Shown here piece after piece: positions 37,873 through 46,763 of a stretch of DNA of 64,000 bases. This DNA comes from Deinococcus soli (ex Cha et al. 2016) (GTDB taxonomy: Bacteria > Deinococcota > Deinococci > Deinococcales > Deinococcaceae). Within the stretch, counting starts at the first letter, position 1; the number at the start of each line of letters is the position of its first letter. The notes beneath the pieces were generated by a model, which had not been told where the DNA came from, made no database searches, and worked only from the letters and a program-made list of their open reading frames with translations. Position numbers and translations under genes: made by a program. Location of the stretch: NCBI RefSeq assembly GCF_001007995.1, contig NZ_CP011389.1, positions 2,394,501 through 2,458,500 of the forward strand, in the 5' to 3' direction.

Positions 37873-37922
37873 CTGCACCCTGCGGCGCGCCCCCTCACGC
37901 GCGCCCGGAAAGGACACCCACC

Positions 37923-38285
37923 ATGGCCCGAATCCTGATCGTTGATGACTCCCCCGCCGACCTGAAATTCATGGAAGCCGCCCTGAAAGGCACCACCCAC
38001 AGCGTCACCGCCCTGAACGACCCCGCCCAGGTAGAAGCCGTGGCCGACCAGCTGCGCCCGGACCTGCTCCTCGTGGACGTCGTCATGCCCGGCCGCAACG
38101 GCTACGAGGTCGTGCGCGGCCTGCGCCGCCAGCCTGGCATGGAAGCCCTGAAGGTCGTGTTCGTGTCCAGCAAGGGCAACGAGACCGACGTGAAATGGGG
38201 CCTGCGTCAGGGCGCCGACGACTACATCGTCAAACCCTACACCCCCGAGCAGGTGCTCGGCGTCGTGAGCCGGCTGATCGGCTGA
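37923..38285 (+). CDS. single-domain response regulator (PilH/CheY-like)
   Basis: 120 residues, one receiver domain: RILIVDDSPADLKFMEAAL with the acidic pair, the phospho-acceptor Asp in LLLVDVVMPGRNGYE, the switch Ser/Thr in VVFVSSKGNETD and Lys in YIVKPYTPEQV. Receives phosphate from the operon's CheA. First gene of the cluster; its TGA overlaps the next ATG (TGATG). Confidence 0.95.
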   Translation: MARILIVDDSPADLKFMEAALKGTTHSVTALNDPAQVEAVADQLRPDLLLVDVVMPGRNGYEVVRGLRRQPGMEALKVVFVSSKGNETDVKWGLRQGADDYIVKPYTPEQVLGVVSRLIG

Positions 38286-38665
38286 TGCCCGACGCGCTGC
38301 TCGTCCGCGTGCAGGACACCCGCCTCGCGCTGCCCCTCTCGGGCGAGCAGACCATCGCGGAGGTCGGCCCGCTCGCACCCCTCCCCCACGGACAGCCGCT
38401 GCTGCGCGGCCTGACCACCCTGCAGGGCCGCGCCGTACCGCTGCTCGACCTCGCGCCGCTGCTCGGCCACCCCGCTGCCGCGCCCCAGCTGATGGTCCTG
38501 ACCAGCCTCGAAGGTGAACGCGTTGCGCTACTCGTGGACGAGGTCTACGGCGTCAGCAGCCTGCCCACCCCACCCCCCGGCACGGCCCTGCTGCTTGATG
38601 TGCCCGGCGGTCCCCTCCTGAATCCAGCCGCCCTGGCCCGCGACCTGCGCGACCACCTCGGCTGA
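38285..38665 (+). CDS. CheW-like coupling protein
   Basis: 126 residues of one CheW domain: LLVRVQDTRLALPLSGEQTIAEVG, LLRGLTTLQGRAVPLLDLAPLLG, LMVLTSLEGERVALLVDEVYGVSSL. It lacks the last beta-strands of full-length CheW, so it is short (usual about 150), as in PilI-like proteins. Would couple the MCP to CheA in a membrane array. Confidence 0.9.
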   Translation: MPDALLVRVQDTRLALPLSGEQTIAEVGPLAPLPHGQPLLRGLTTLQGRAVPLLDLAPLLGHPAAAPQLMVLTSLEGERVALLVDEVYGVSSLPTPPPGTALLLDVPGGPLLNPAALARDLRDHLG

Positions 38666-38713
38666 CCCCACCCTACCCACCCCTCACCCGCTCCCCGTCC
38701 CGGAGGCTCACCC

Positions 38714-40930
38714 ATGCAAGGAACCGTCCCCGTCAACCGCGCGCAGCGCCGCGCCAACCGCAACACCAACGCCCAGCGTGTCGGCTGGCTGGGACAGCTG
38801 CGCGTGGGTCAGAAACTCTCCCTGACCGCGTTCGCGTTCGCCATTCCCCTCACGGTGCTCGTCAGCACCCTGCTCGTGCAGCAGCAGAGCGACATCAGCT
38901 TCACGCAGCGTGAACTGAGCGGCCTGCAACAGTTCACGCCCCTGCGTGACATCAACGCCAACCTCGCGGGCTTCGTGACCACCGCGCTGCGCGGCGACCA
39001 GGCCGGCGCGCAGAAGGCCGCCGCCGCCGTGGACCGCGCCATCGACCAGCTCGAAGCGCAGGTCTCGCCGGAGTACCGCGAGCGCGTCCAGGCGCTGCGC
39101 CGCGACTGGAAGACCCTGCCCGACTCGATCGGCACGCAGCCCGACCTGGCCATCCTGCAGACGTACGCGCAGCTGCTCAACACCTACCAGCGCGACCTGA
39201 GCGAGGACCTGCTCACCCAGTCCGGCCTGATGCTTGACCCGGTCGCCGGGTCCTTCCACACCATGGAAGCCACCCTGCGCATCCTGCCGCGCCTCTCGAC
39301 CGGCATGAGCCTCGCTGCACTCACCACGGAAGCCGGACGCCGTGAACCCGGCGACGACAGCGCCTACCTGAACGTGCTGCGCGACCTGAACGTCAGCCTG
39401 CAAGAAGCCCTGGCGTCCTACAACGCCAGCGTGGACCGCATCGTCCGGGCCGACCCTGATGGCGCCGAGGGCATGAGCGAGGCCGCGCAGAAACTCAGCG
39501 ACGCTGTCACGCCCGCCCTGGCCGACCTGGGCGGCGCCATCGAGGCCGGCAACCTGAACGGTGTGGACCTCCAGGGCATCCAGAACGGCGCGCTGTTGCA
39601 GGTGGGCGCCGCGTTCAATACCGGCAGCGAGACCCTGGCCCGCCAGCTGCAACAGCGCGTGGAAGACACCCAGCGCGCCCGCCTGCTGTCCCTGATCGCG
39701 ATTATTGCCGCGCTGGTCGTCGCCTTCACGCTGCTGATCCGCCTGTCGCGTGCCATCGTCAAACCCCTGGGCGAACTGACCCGCGCCAGCCGCGCGGTGT
39801 CCAGCGGGGACCTGAACGTCGTGGTGCCCGTCCAGACCCGCGACGAGCTGGGCTACATGGCCCATACCTTCAACAACGCCACGAACCAGCTGCGCGCCAA
39901 CGAAGAGAAGAACACGGCAGAACGTGACGAGGCCGCCAAGCTCCAGAACAACATCGGGTCGTTCCTGGACGTCACCATGGACATCGCGGGCGGCGACCTG
40001 ACCCGCCGCGGCGTCGTCACGGACGACGTGCTGGGGAACGTCGTGGACTCCATCAACCTGATGGTCGACGAGCTGGGGCAGGTGCTCGGGGAAGTGCAGA
40101 AGGCCTCGGTGTCCGTGACGGACGCCAGCCGCGACATGCTCTCCACCACCGACCAGATCGTGAAGGGCGCCGACACCACCACCCAGGAGACCCGCCGCGT
40201 GGCTGAACAGGTACGCGCCGTGACCGACGGCTTCCGCGAGATGGCCGAAGCCGCCCAGCAGAGCGCCGAATCCGCCCGCCAGGCACTGGAAGCCTCCCAG
40301 CAGGGCCGCGAGGCCGTGCTCGGGACGCTGGACGGCATGCAGAACATCCGCCGCGAGGTGCAGGGCGTGGCCCGGCGCATCAAGACCCTCGGGGAACGCT
40401 CGCTGGAAATTCAGGAAATCGTCGACACCATCTCCCGCCTGTCCAGCCAGACCAACCTGCTGGCACTGAACGCCTCCATCGAGGCGGCCGGTGCAGGCGC
40501 CGCCGGCAGCCGCTTCGCGATCGTGGCAGACGAAGTGCGTAAACTCGCGGACTCCTCCGCGCAGGCCACCGCGCGCATCGCCAGCCTGATCCGCACGGTG
40601 CAGCTGGAGATCACGGAAGTGGTCACCAGCGTGGAAGACAACACCCGCGAGGTGGAACAGGGCTACCGCGTCGCCGCCGTCGCCGGGGAACGCATCGAGC
40701 AGCTGGGTAAACTCGCCGCCGAATCCGCGCAGTTTGCCGAGCGCATCAATGCGGCCACCACCGAACAGGTGCGCAGCGTCGAACAGGTGAGCGAGGCCGT
40801 GCAGCAGATCGGTCAGGTCGCCGAGAACTCCAACGAGAGCGTCGAGCAGGGCCGCGCCGCCGCCCGCCGCCTGCAGCACCTCGCGCAGAACCTGCTGCAG
40901 AGCCTCTCGCGCTTCAAGATCCCCAGCTGA
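38714..40930 (+). CDS. methyl-accepting chemotaxis-type receptor (PilJ-like)
   Basis: 738 residues. Membrane helix 1 is at about 35-55 (LSLTAFAFAIPLTVLVSTLLV), an outer sensory domain of roughly 260 residues follows, and helix 2 (LLSLIAIIAALVVAFTLLI) leads into a HAMP domain (PLGELTRASRAVSSGDLNVVVPVQTRDELGYMAHTFN). A second HAMP-like unit comes next, then the signalling hairpin with tip LSSQTNLLALNASIEAAGAGAAGSRFAIVADEVRKLADSSAQAT. The extended outer domain is PilJ-like. Ribosome site GGAGG at 38701-38705. Signal unknown. Confidence 0.94.
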   Translation: MQGTVPVNRAQRRANRNTNAQRVGWLGQLRVGQKLSLTAFAFAIPLTVLVSTLLVQQQSDISFTQRELSGLQQFTPLRDINANLAGFVTTALRGDQAGAQKAAAAVDRAIDQLEAQVSPEYRERVQALRRDWKTLPDSIGTQPDLAILQTYAQLLNTYQRDLSEDLLTQSGLMLDPVAGSFHTMEATLRILPRLSTGMSLAALTTEAGRREPGDDSAYLNVLRDLNVSLQEALASYNASVDRIVRADPDGAEGMSEAAQKLSDAVTPALADLGGAIEAGNLNGVDLQGIQNGALLQVGAAFNTGSETLARQLQQRVEDTQRARLLSLIAIIAALVVAFTLLIRLSRAIVKPLGELTRASRAVSSGDLNVVVPVQTRDELGYMAHTFNNATNQLRANEEKNTAERDEAAKLQNNIGSFLDVTMDIAGGDLTRRGVVTDDVLGNVVDSINLMVDELGQVLGEVQKASVSVTDASRDMLSTTDQIVKGADTTTQETRRVAEQVRAVTDGFREMAEAAQQSAESARQALEASQQGREAVLGTLDGMQNIRREVQGVARRIKTLGERSLEIQEIVDTISRLSSQTNLLALNASIEAAGAGAAGSRFAIVADEVRKLADSSAQATARIASLIRTVQLEITEVVTSVEDNTREVEQGYRVAAVAGERIEQLGKLAAESAQFAERINAATTEQVRSVEQVSEAVQQIGQVAENSNESVEQGRAAARRLQHLAQNLLQSLSRFKIPS

Positions 40931-40946
40931 GCCATAAGGAGCCGAT

Positions 40947-43667
40947 GTGACGTCCCTCACCTCCCCGGTCATGGACCCGGAACTGACCGCCACCTACCTG
41001 CAAGACGCCCGCAGCGTCGCCGCCGGACTGGAGGACGCCACCGTCGACCTGTGGGTCCCGGACGACCGCGCCCGCGCGATGGACAGCCTGTGGGTCCTCA
41101 GCCACCGCCTGCACGGCACCGCCGGCCTGTACGGCCACCCGCAGACCGCCGCGCTCGCCGCGCTGCTCGAACGCCTCATGGAGGGCCGCGCGCACCTGAA
41201 CACCGACGCGGCCGTCCCGGTCCTCACCGAGATCCTCGAACGGGCCGGCACCTGCTTCGCGCAGGCCCTGAACCGCATCGAGCAGGGCAGCAGCGAGGGC
41301 GACGTGGGCCTGATGTTCGCCGACCTGGGCGGCCCCGCCCAGGTGACCGAACTGCTGCGCACTCAGCCGTTCGCGCTGCAGGCCCGGCAGGCGCGCAGCG
41401 AGACGCAGGAGGAACCGCCCTTCGCGGTCGTGAACGCCGCCATCTGGGAGGACTTCGGGCCCGAGGCGGCCGAACTGACCGCCACGCTGCGCGCCGGTCT
41501 GCACGCCGACACGCCCGACCTGACCGCCCTGTTCCGCGCCGCGCACACCCTGAAGGGCAGCAGCGCCATGGTGGGCCTCGCCGAGATGGCCGAGGTCGGG
41601 CACGCCATGGAAGACCTCCTGGGCGCCGCCCGCGAGGACGCCGTCACCCTGGACCGCGCCCTGCCACTGATCGACGACGGCCTGAACGTCGTGGACCTCG
41701 TACTCGCCCACGCCGAGGGTCAGGTCCGCGAGGCCCCGCAGGCCCGCATCCAGGCCTACCGCGCCGCCGTGAGTGCCCTGCTCAGCGGTCAGGACCCCAC
41801 CACGCTGATCCCCGCCCCGGACGGCCAGGCGCCCGCCGCGCCCCTGCCCGAGGCGCGCCTGAGCGTCCGCGTGGACAGCGCCCGCCTGGACGGCATGCTC
41901 GACGACGTCGCCGGACTGGTCGCCGCGCGCGCCCGCCTGAACGGCCTGCTGCTGCGCCAGCAACAGGTCGCCCGCAGCCTCGACGCCGCGCACGAACGCG
42001 TGCAGCGCACCGTCCGTGACTTCGAGGAACGCTACCTGAACCCCAACCTGACCCCTGGCGGCGCCAGCGCCGGCGTGCCCCTGGACCGCATGCCCGGCCA
42101 GCCCCGACCCGGCGCGGCCGACCTGGGCCTGCAGGACCGCCTCGCGGACTTCGGCGCGCTGGAACTCGACAGTTACGACGACCTGAACATCCTCGCGCGC
42201 GCCGTCACCGAGCTGAGCGCCGACCTCGTGGAGGTCCGCGCGCAGACCGCGCAGGCCATCAGCGCCCTGGGCGACGAACTGACCGGCCTGGAAAAACTCA
42301 CCCGTCAGCTGCGCGTGGAACTCAGCCGCGCCCGCCTCGTGCCCCTCGAACGCGTCACCGCGCCCCTGCACCGCTGGGCAGGCCGCCGCGACGACCTGAA
42401 ACTGACCGTGCACGGCGAGGACAGCCTGATCGACGCGCAGTACGCCGCGCCGCTCGGGCAGGCGCTGCTGCACCTCCTGACGAACGCCGCCGTGCACGGC
42501 GCGCAGACCCCCGACGAGCGCGCCGCGCACGGCAAGCCCGCGCTGCTGCAGGTCGGCGTGGACGCCCACGTCGCCGACGGCCACCTGCACGTCACCGTGC
42601 GCGACGACGGGCGGGGCCTGAACTACGACGCGCTGCGCCAGCGCGCCCTGCAGTCCGGGCACCTCAGCGCCGGGGAACTGAACGCCATGACCGACGCGCA
42701 GACCGCGCAACTGGTGTTCCTGCCCGGCCTGAGCACCGCCGCGCAGGTCACGCAGGAAGCCGGGCGCGGCGTCGGCATGGACGCCGTGCGCGAGGCCATC
42801 ACCCGCCTGGGCGGCCGCGTCAGCATCAGCAGCGTCCCCGGAGAGGGCACCGCCACCACCCTGCACGTCCCGGTCGCGCAGCAGATCGCCGACGTGCTCG
42901 TCCTGCGCGCCGGAACTGCCCGCGTCGCCGTGCTCGCCAGTCAGGTGCAGGGCATGACCGTCCTGGACGGCGACGCCCCGCACGGCAGCGTGGATCTCAG
43001 CGACCTGTGGGGCGAGGCGCCCGCCCAGACCCGCTACGTGGCCCGCCTGTCGGTCCCCGAAGCGGACGGCGGCACCCTGCACGTCATCGTGGACGAATTC
43101 CAGAGCATCGAGGAAATCGTGCTGCGCCCCGCCGGGAACCTCCTGAGCCCCCTGGAATACCTGAGCGGCATGACCACCCTGAACGACGAGCACGGCCAGG
43201 CGTACCCGGTCGCGGTCCTGAACCCGGCGGGCCTGCGCCGCGCCCGCGCAGCGCAGCGCACCGCGACCGCCGCCGCCACCCAGAGCGCCGGACGCATCCT
43301 GCTCGTCGACGACAGCCTCAGCGTGCGCCGCCACGTGGGCCGCAGCCTGGAACGCTTCGGGTACCAGGTCGCCACCGCCAGCGACGGCCAGGAAGCCCTG
43401 GAACGCCTGCTGGCCGGCGAACAGGCCGACCTGCTCCTGAGCGACCTGGAAATGCCGCGCATGAACGGCTTCGAGCTGCTGCGCGCCGTGCGCTCCAGCC
43501 CCGCCCACGCGCAGCTGCCCGTCGTGATCATGACCACCCGCGCCGGGGAGAAACACCAGCAGCTGGCCATGGAACTCGGCGCGAACGACTACCTCGCCAA
43601 ACCCGCCGAGGAACGCCTGCTGCACCGCCGACTCGACGCCCTGATCGCCGCCGGGGTCCGCGCATGA
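40947..43667 (+). CDS. CheA-type hybrid histidine kinase (ChpA/PilL-like)
   Basis: 906 residues, cytosolic. Two Hpt domains: about 8-115 (phosphohistidine region VLSHRLHGTAGLYG) and about 150-255 (FRAAHTLKGSSAMVGL). Then the dimerisation/P3 helices, the HATPase (LLTNAAVHGA, DDGRGL, GRGVGMDAVREAI, PGEGTATTLHV), a CheW-like P5 and a C-terminal receiver (RILLVDDSLSVRRHVGRSL, phospho-Asp in LLLSDLEMPRMNGFE, Lys in YLAKP). No P2 domain. The layout with several Hpt and a terminal receiver is that of ChpA, the twitching-motility kinase. GTG at 40947 is used; an ATG eight codons on is an alternative. Confidence 0.95.
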   Translation: MTSLTSPVMDPELTATYLQDARSVAAGLEDATVDLWVPDDRARAMDSLWVLSHRLHGTAGLYGHPQTAALAALLERLMEGRAHLNTDAAVPVLTEILERAGTCFAQALNRIEQGSSEGDVGLMFADLGGPAQVTELLRTQPFALQARQARSETQEEPPFAVVNAAIWEDFGPEAAELTATLRAGLHADTPDLTALFRAAHTLKGSSAMVGLAEMAEVGHAMEDLLGAAREDAVTLDRALPLIDDGLNVVDLVLAHAEGQVREAPQARIQAYRAAVSALLSGQDPTTLIPAPDGQAPAAPLPEARLSVRVDSARLDGMLDDVAGLVAARARLNGLLLRQQQVARSLDAAHERVQRTVRDFEERYLNPNLTPGGASAGVPLDRMPGQPRPGAADLGLQDRLADFGALELDSYDDLNILARAVTELSADLVEVRAQTAQAISALGDELTGLEKLTRQLRVELSRARLVPLERVTAPLHRWAGRRDDLKLTVHGEDSLIDAQYAAPLGQALLHLLTNAAVHGAQTPDERAAHGKPALLQVGVDAHVADGHLHVTVRDDGRGLNYDALRQRALQSGHLSAGELNAMTDAQTAQLVFLPGLSTAAQVTQEAGRGVGMDAVREAITRLGGRVSISSVPGEGTATTLHVPVAQQIADVLVLRAGTARVAVLASQVQGMTVLDGDAPHGSVDLSDLWGEAPAQTRYVARLSVPEADGGTLHVIVDEFQSIEEIVLRPAGNLLSPLEYLSGMTTLNDEHGQAYPVAVLNPAGLRRARAAQRTATAAATQSAGRILLVDDSLSVRRHVGRSLERFGYQVATASDGQEALERLLAGEQADLLLSDLEMPRMNGFELLRAVRSSPAHAQLPVVIMTTRAGEKHQQLAMELGANDYLAKPAEERLLHRRLDALIAAGVRA

Positions 43668-44416
43668 CCGCGGGCGACGGGGCCGCCTGCCTGGTGGTGT
43701 CCCCCCAGCTGTCGCGCGCCCTGTCGCACGCCGCGCTGATCGAAGCGGCCGGCTGGAGCGCCACCACCGCCGCCGGCGGCCTGCACGCCCTGACGCAGAT
43801 CGAACGCGAGAAACCGTACCTCGTGACCATCGACCCGCTGCTCGAGGACCTCAGCCCCGCCGACCTGCACGAGATCCTGCGGGACGACCCGGCCACCGCC
43901 GAGACCATCGTCCTGATTCCCGGCGCGCAGCGGCCCACCCGCTACGGCGGCCCGTTCGACGTGACCGTCCCGGCCGGACTGACCGCGCCCGACGCGCTGG
44001 CCCTGGCGCTACAGATGCTGGGCGGCGCCACCCCACCCCGCTGGCACGACCCGGAGAGCGCCGCGCTGAGCGGCGACCTGAGCACCCTGCCCCTGACCGA
44101 GATTCTGCTGTGCGCGCAGGAACTGCAACTCTCTGGCCTGCTGCTGATCCACGCGGCGCAGCCCGCCCACGTGGTCCTGCGCCGCGGGGAGATCATCGAC
44201 GCCGAATGCGGCGACCGCACCGCCCAGCAGGCCGTCACGCACCTACTCAGCAGCCGCCTGCCGGGCAACTTCCGCTTTCACCTCATGTCCCCGGACCCGC
44301 TCGGCGCGTACCCTCGTGGAGTCACGGTTCCCACTGCCCGCCTGCTCATGGAGGCAGCCGTGCACGAGGACCACGCCCAAGCCGCTCCGCCCCAATCCGC
44401 CCTGGAGGCCTCATGA
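43664..44416 (+). CDS. receiver-like plus DUF4388 protein
   Basis: 250 residues. The N-terminal 120 residues keep the receiver fold outline (CLVVSPQLSRALSHAALIEAAGWSATTAAGGLHALTQIEREKPYLVTIDPLLEDLSPADLHEIL), but the acid pocket is replaced by S-P and the acceptor by D-P, so it is probably not phosphorylated. Residues 150-235 match DUF4388/PATAN (ALSGDLSTLPLTEILLCAQELQLSGLLLIHAAQPAHVVLRRGEIIDAECG...FRFHL). PATAN proteins modulate motility in related systems. ATGA overlap on both sides. Confidence 0.85.
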   Translation: MTAGDGAACLVVSPQLSRALSHAALIEAAGWSATTAAGGLHALTQIEREKPYLVTIDPLLEDLSPADLHEILRDDPATAETIVLIPGAQRPTRYGGPFDVTVPAGLTAPDALALALQMLGGATPPRWHDPESAALSGDLSTLPLTEILLCAQELQLSGLLLIHAAQPAHVVLRRGEIIDAECGDRTAQQAVTHLLSSRLPGNFRFHLMSPDPLGAYPRGVTVPTARLLMEAAVHEDHAQAAPPQSALEAS

Positions 44417-45333
44417 ACCCAGCTGACATCAACCCACCCATCACCGTTCTGGTCGTGGACGACTCCGTGAGCGTCCGCAAGGCCCTGGAACGCATCCTGG
44501 CCCCCCAGGGCTACCAGATCCGCATGGCCGACAGCGCCGAGAGCGCTCTGGAGAACCTCGAACCGCTGCCCGACCTGGTGCTGGCCGACATCCTGATGCC
44601 CGGCATGAGCGGCCTGGAACTCACGCGGATCATGGGTGACCGGGGCCTGAACGTCCCCGTGATGCTCATGAGCGGCATCGTGGACGAGGTCACGCAGCGC
44701 GACGCGCAGGCGGCCGGGGCGCGCGGCGTGCTGCGCAAACCCTTCACGCCCGCCGAACTGCTGCCCGCCATCGAACCGCAGGTCCTGGCGGCCCTGGACG
44801 CCCGCGCGCAGCGGGACGGCACCGCGCCCGCCGCCGCGCAGCCCACCCCCGTCACGCCCATGCCCGCAGCGGCCGCGCCCGCGACGCCGGTGCCGGTGGC
44901 GGCGCAGCCCGCGCCTGCCCCTGTCCAGCCCGGCGCGCAGCCCAGTGCCGCGCAGCCCGCTCCGTTCCAGCCTGCCCCCACCTTCACCCCCGCCCCGACC
45001 TACGCGCCGGCCGCGCACAGCGGCCCGCTGGCCGGACTGAACGCCGTGCCCGGTGTGCTGGGCGCCACGCTGTACGACGCAGACGGGGAACGCCAAGACC
45101 AGTTCGGCCCGGACCTGCCCGAGAGCTTCGCCATGTACGCCCGCTTCATGGTGACGGCCGCCGCCACCGCCAGCCACCACCTGAACCGCGGGGACCTGGG
45201 CAGCATCCTCCTCAGCTACGCCGGGCAGACCCTGCTGCTCAGCCCCCACCGCGACGGGCAGCTCGTCACGCTGCTTGCCAGCAGCGACGCCGCGCCCGCC
45301 GCGCAACGCTGGCAGGCCGCGCAACACAACTGA
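44413..45333 (+). CDS. response regulator fused to a Roadblock/LC7-like domain
   Basis: 306 residues. Residues 8-125 form an intact receiver (TVLVVDDSVSVRKALERIL, phospho-Asp in LVLADILMPGMSGLE, Lys in LRKPFTPAELL). A Pro/Ala/Gln linker of about 65 residues follows, then a C-terminal domain of about 110 residues (LAGLNAVPGVLGATLYDADGERQDQFGPDLPESFAMYARFMVTAAATASHHLNRGDLGSILLSYAGQTLLLSPHRDGQLVTLLAS) with the Roadblock/MglB pattern. Roadblock proteins regulate Ras-like GTPases such as MglA, so this may pass the kinase signal to a polarity GTPase. The stop is the first triplet of repeat copy E. Confidence 0.85.
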   Translation: MNPADINPPITVLVVDDSVSVRKALERILAPQGYQIRMADSAESALENLEPLPDLVLADILMPGMSGLELTRIMGDRGLNVPVMLMSGIVDEVTQRDAQAAGARGVLRKPFTPAELLPAIEPQVLAALDARAQRDGTAPAAAQPTPVTPMPAAAAPATPVPVAAQPAPAPVQPGAQPSAAQPAPFQPAPTFTPAPTYAPAAHSGPLAGLNAVPGVLGATLYDADGERQDQFGPDLPESFAMYARFMVTAAATASHHLNRGDLGSILLSYAGQTLLLSPHRDGQLVTLLASSDAAPAAQRWQAAQHN

Positions 45334-45420
45334 ACCCGCCCCTGGTTGAGGGGTGCGTACACACCCTTCAGTCCAGGCGGAAGCGACTCGCAGAGCTGCC
45401 CCGCAGCATGGGAGCAGCGC
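45331..45420 (+). repeat. stop-associated structured repeat, degenerate copy E
   Basis: TGAACCCGCCCCTGGTTGAGG from the stop codon of the preceding gene matches 13 of 19 bases of the copy A end. It continues with CACCCTTCAGTCCAGGCGGAAGCGA and GCAGAGCTGCCCCGCAGC as in copy B and copy A hairpins. The far end is lost. Confidence 0.5.
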
Positions 45421-45533
45421 GGGACACGCGGGAGGGGAATGGTCATGGGCCGTTCCCCTCCCACCCCATGAGGTCGGCCTGAGGTCGGCGGGCATGAAGG
45501 TTTGCCCGGGGGCAGTGCGCGCGGCACGCGCCC

Positions 45534-45539
45534 TAGACT
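45534..45539 (+). promoter_or_regulatory. leaderless-type -10 for the gene at 45546
   Basis: TAGACT, 6 bases before the ATG. Confidence 0.6.
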
Positions 45540-45545
45540 GCCTGC

Positions 45546-45758
45546 ATGACTTCCCGCACGCGGACCGACCGGCTGCGGCTTCGCAACGCCCTGTGGCAGC
45601 AGCTGCGGACCACCGAACCGGGCGCGGCCGGGTTCGAGCAGACCCTGGCGCGACTGGCTGACCTGACCGGCTGGGACCGCGCGCGCATCCTGGCTGGCCT
45701 GGGTCTGACCGAACCGGACCTGACGACACGGTCCCTGCCCGCCAGGAGGGGCGGATGA
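45546..45758 (+). CDS. small hypothetical protein upstream of DUF421
   Basis: 70 residues, basic N-terminus and helical (TSRTRTDRLRLRNALWQQLRTTEPGAAGFEQTLARLADLTGWDRARILAGLGL). No family recognised. Leaderless start; the stop overlaps the next ATG (ATGA), so it is the first gene of a two-gene operon with the DUF421 protein. Confidence 0.65.
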   Translation: MTSRTRTDRLRLRNALWQQLRTTEPGAAGFEQTLARLADLTGWDRARILAGLGLTEPDLTTRSLPARRGG

Positions 45759-46573
45759 GCGCCGAGGTGGTGCCCTTCGACTGGGCGCGCATATTCCTGG
45801 GGGACACGCCGCCACTGTTCCTGCTGGAGATCATCTTCCGGACCACCGTGATCTTCGGGTGGCTGCTGCTGCTGCTGCGCTTTACCGGTAAGCGTGGACT
45901 GGCGCAGCTCAGCCCACTGGAACTGGCCATCGTGATCGGCCTGGGGTCCGCGGCGGGCGACCCGATGTTCTACCCGGAGGTGCCGCTGCTGCACGCCATG
46001 CTGGTCCTGGCAGTCGTGGTGAGCCTGCAGACCCTGCTGGCGCGGCTGGTGATCCGCAGCGAACGCGTGGAGACCTTCGTGGAGGGCGTCCCGGTGGAAC
46101 TCGTGCGCGACGGCGTGCTCAGCGGCCGGGCGCTGGAGGCGTCGAACCTCAGCCGGGAGGACCTGTTCGAGCGCCTGAGGGCCCAGGGCGTGCGGCAGCT
46201 GGGCGAGGTCCAGCGGGCGTACTTCGAGCAGGACGGGAACCTGACGGTGTTCACGCACGCGCAGCACGCCCCGCCGGGGCTTCCGGTCGTGCCGCCCTGG
46301 GATCTGGAACCGCCCCGGGTCGTGCAGCCCGGCGAGCCCGTGCGCGGCCCGCTGGCTTGCCTGGGCTGCGGCACCACACGCGACCCGTCCGGTCAGCAGG
46401 ACGCGGGCACCCTGAGCGCCTGCGGGTGCGGCAGCGACCGGTTCACGCCTGCCACGACCGACCCCCTGGCGCCCCCCACAACCGTCAGTGGGGCAGGCGG
46501 CGACGCGGACGACCGCGCTCCTGGCCAGGACGGTGGAGGACGCGGCCCACTGGCAGGCCTGGGCCCCGACTGA
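45755..46573 (+). CDS. DUF421 membrane protein (YetF/YcaP-like) with zinc-ribbon-like tail
   Basis: 272 residues. Residues 20-95 hold three membrane helices (LLEIIFRTTVIFGWLLLLL; LSPLELAIVIGLGSAAGD; LLHAMLVLAVVVSLQTLLARLVI), then the DUF421 soluble domain (VETFVEGVPVELVRDGVLSGRALEASNLSREDLFERLRAQGVRQLGEVQRAYFEQDGNLTVF). Unlike usual members, 70 more residues follow with LACLGCGTTRD...LSACGCGSDRF, two CxxC/CxC pairs that could bind zinc. DUF421 proteins are linked to envelope stress and spore phospholipid roles. The stop is the first triplet of repeat copy D. Confidence 0.88.
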   Translation: MSAEVVPFDWARIFLGDTPPLFLLEIIFRTTVIFGWLLLLLRFTGKRGLAQLSPLELAIVIGLGSAAGDPMFYPEVPLLHAMLVLAVVVSLQTLLARLVIRSERVETFVEGVPVELVRDGVLSGRALEASNLSREDLFERLRAQGVRQLGEVQRAYFEQDGNLTVFTHAQHAPPGLPVVPPWDLEPPRVVQPGEPVRGPLACLGCGTTRDPSGQQDAGTLSACGCGSDRFTPATTDPLAPPTTVSGAGGDADDRAPGQDGGGRGPLAGLGPD

Positions 46574-46730
46574 TAGGGCTGCTGTCTGTCGCGGTGACCC
46601 CCGGAATCCCACCGGGCTGCCAGCCCCACGCCCGGAAGTTACTGCGCGCCCACTCCGCAGGGCAGCTCTCCGGGGCGCATCCGCCCGGATCGAGCGGCTG
46701 ATGCACGCCCTGCACTCCGAGTCCGTCTGA
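46571..46730 (-). repeat. stop-associated structured repeat, copy D (160 bp)
   Basis: Reverse-oriented relative to copies A-C: begins TGATAGGGCTGCTGTCTGT at the DUF421 stop, has CCGGAATCCCACCGGGCTGCCAGCC and CCACGCCCGGAAG, GCAGCTCTCCGG, and ends CTCCGAGTCCGTCTGA. Same length as copy A. Confidence 0.7.
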
Positions 46731-46763
46731 GCGTGCAGGATCAGGGCGGGCCTGACCGCCGGT

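Noticed and set aside
38708..40993. Long open frame of over 700 codons antisense to the MCP gene
   Set aside because: It mirrors the codon periodicity of the MCP gene, has no domain, start signal or ribosome site; high-GC genes commonly leave the opposite strand open.
40914..43625. 900-codon open frame antisense to CheA
   Set aside because: Same reason; the CheA motifs on the other strand are unambiguous.
46488..46730. 80-codon plus-strand frame at the end of the DUF421 gene
   Set aside because: It runs through the DUF421 tail and repeat copy D out of frame; no start signal.
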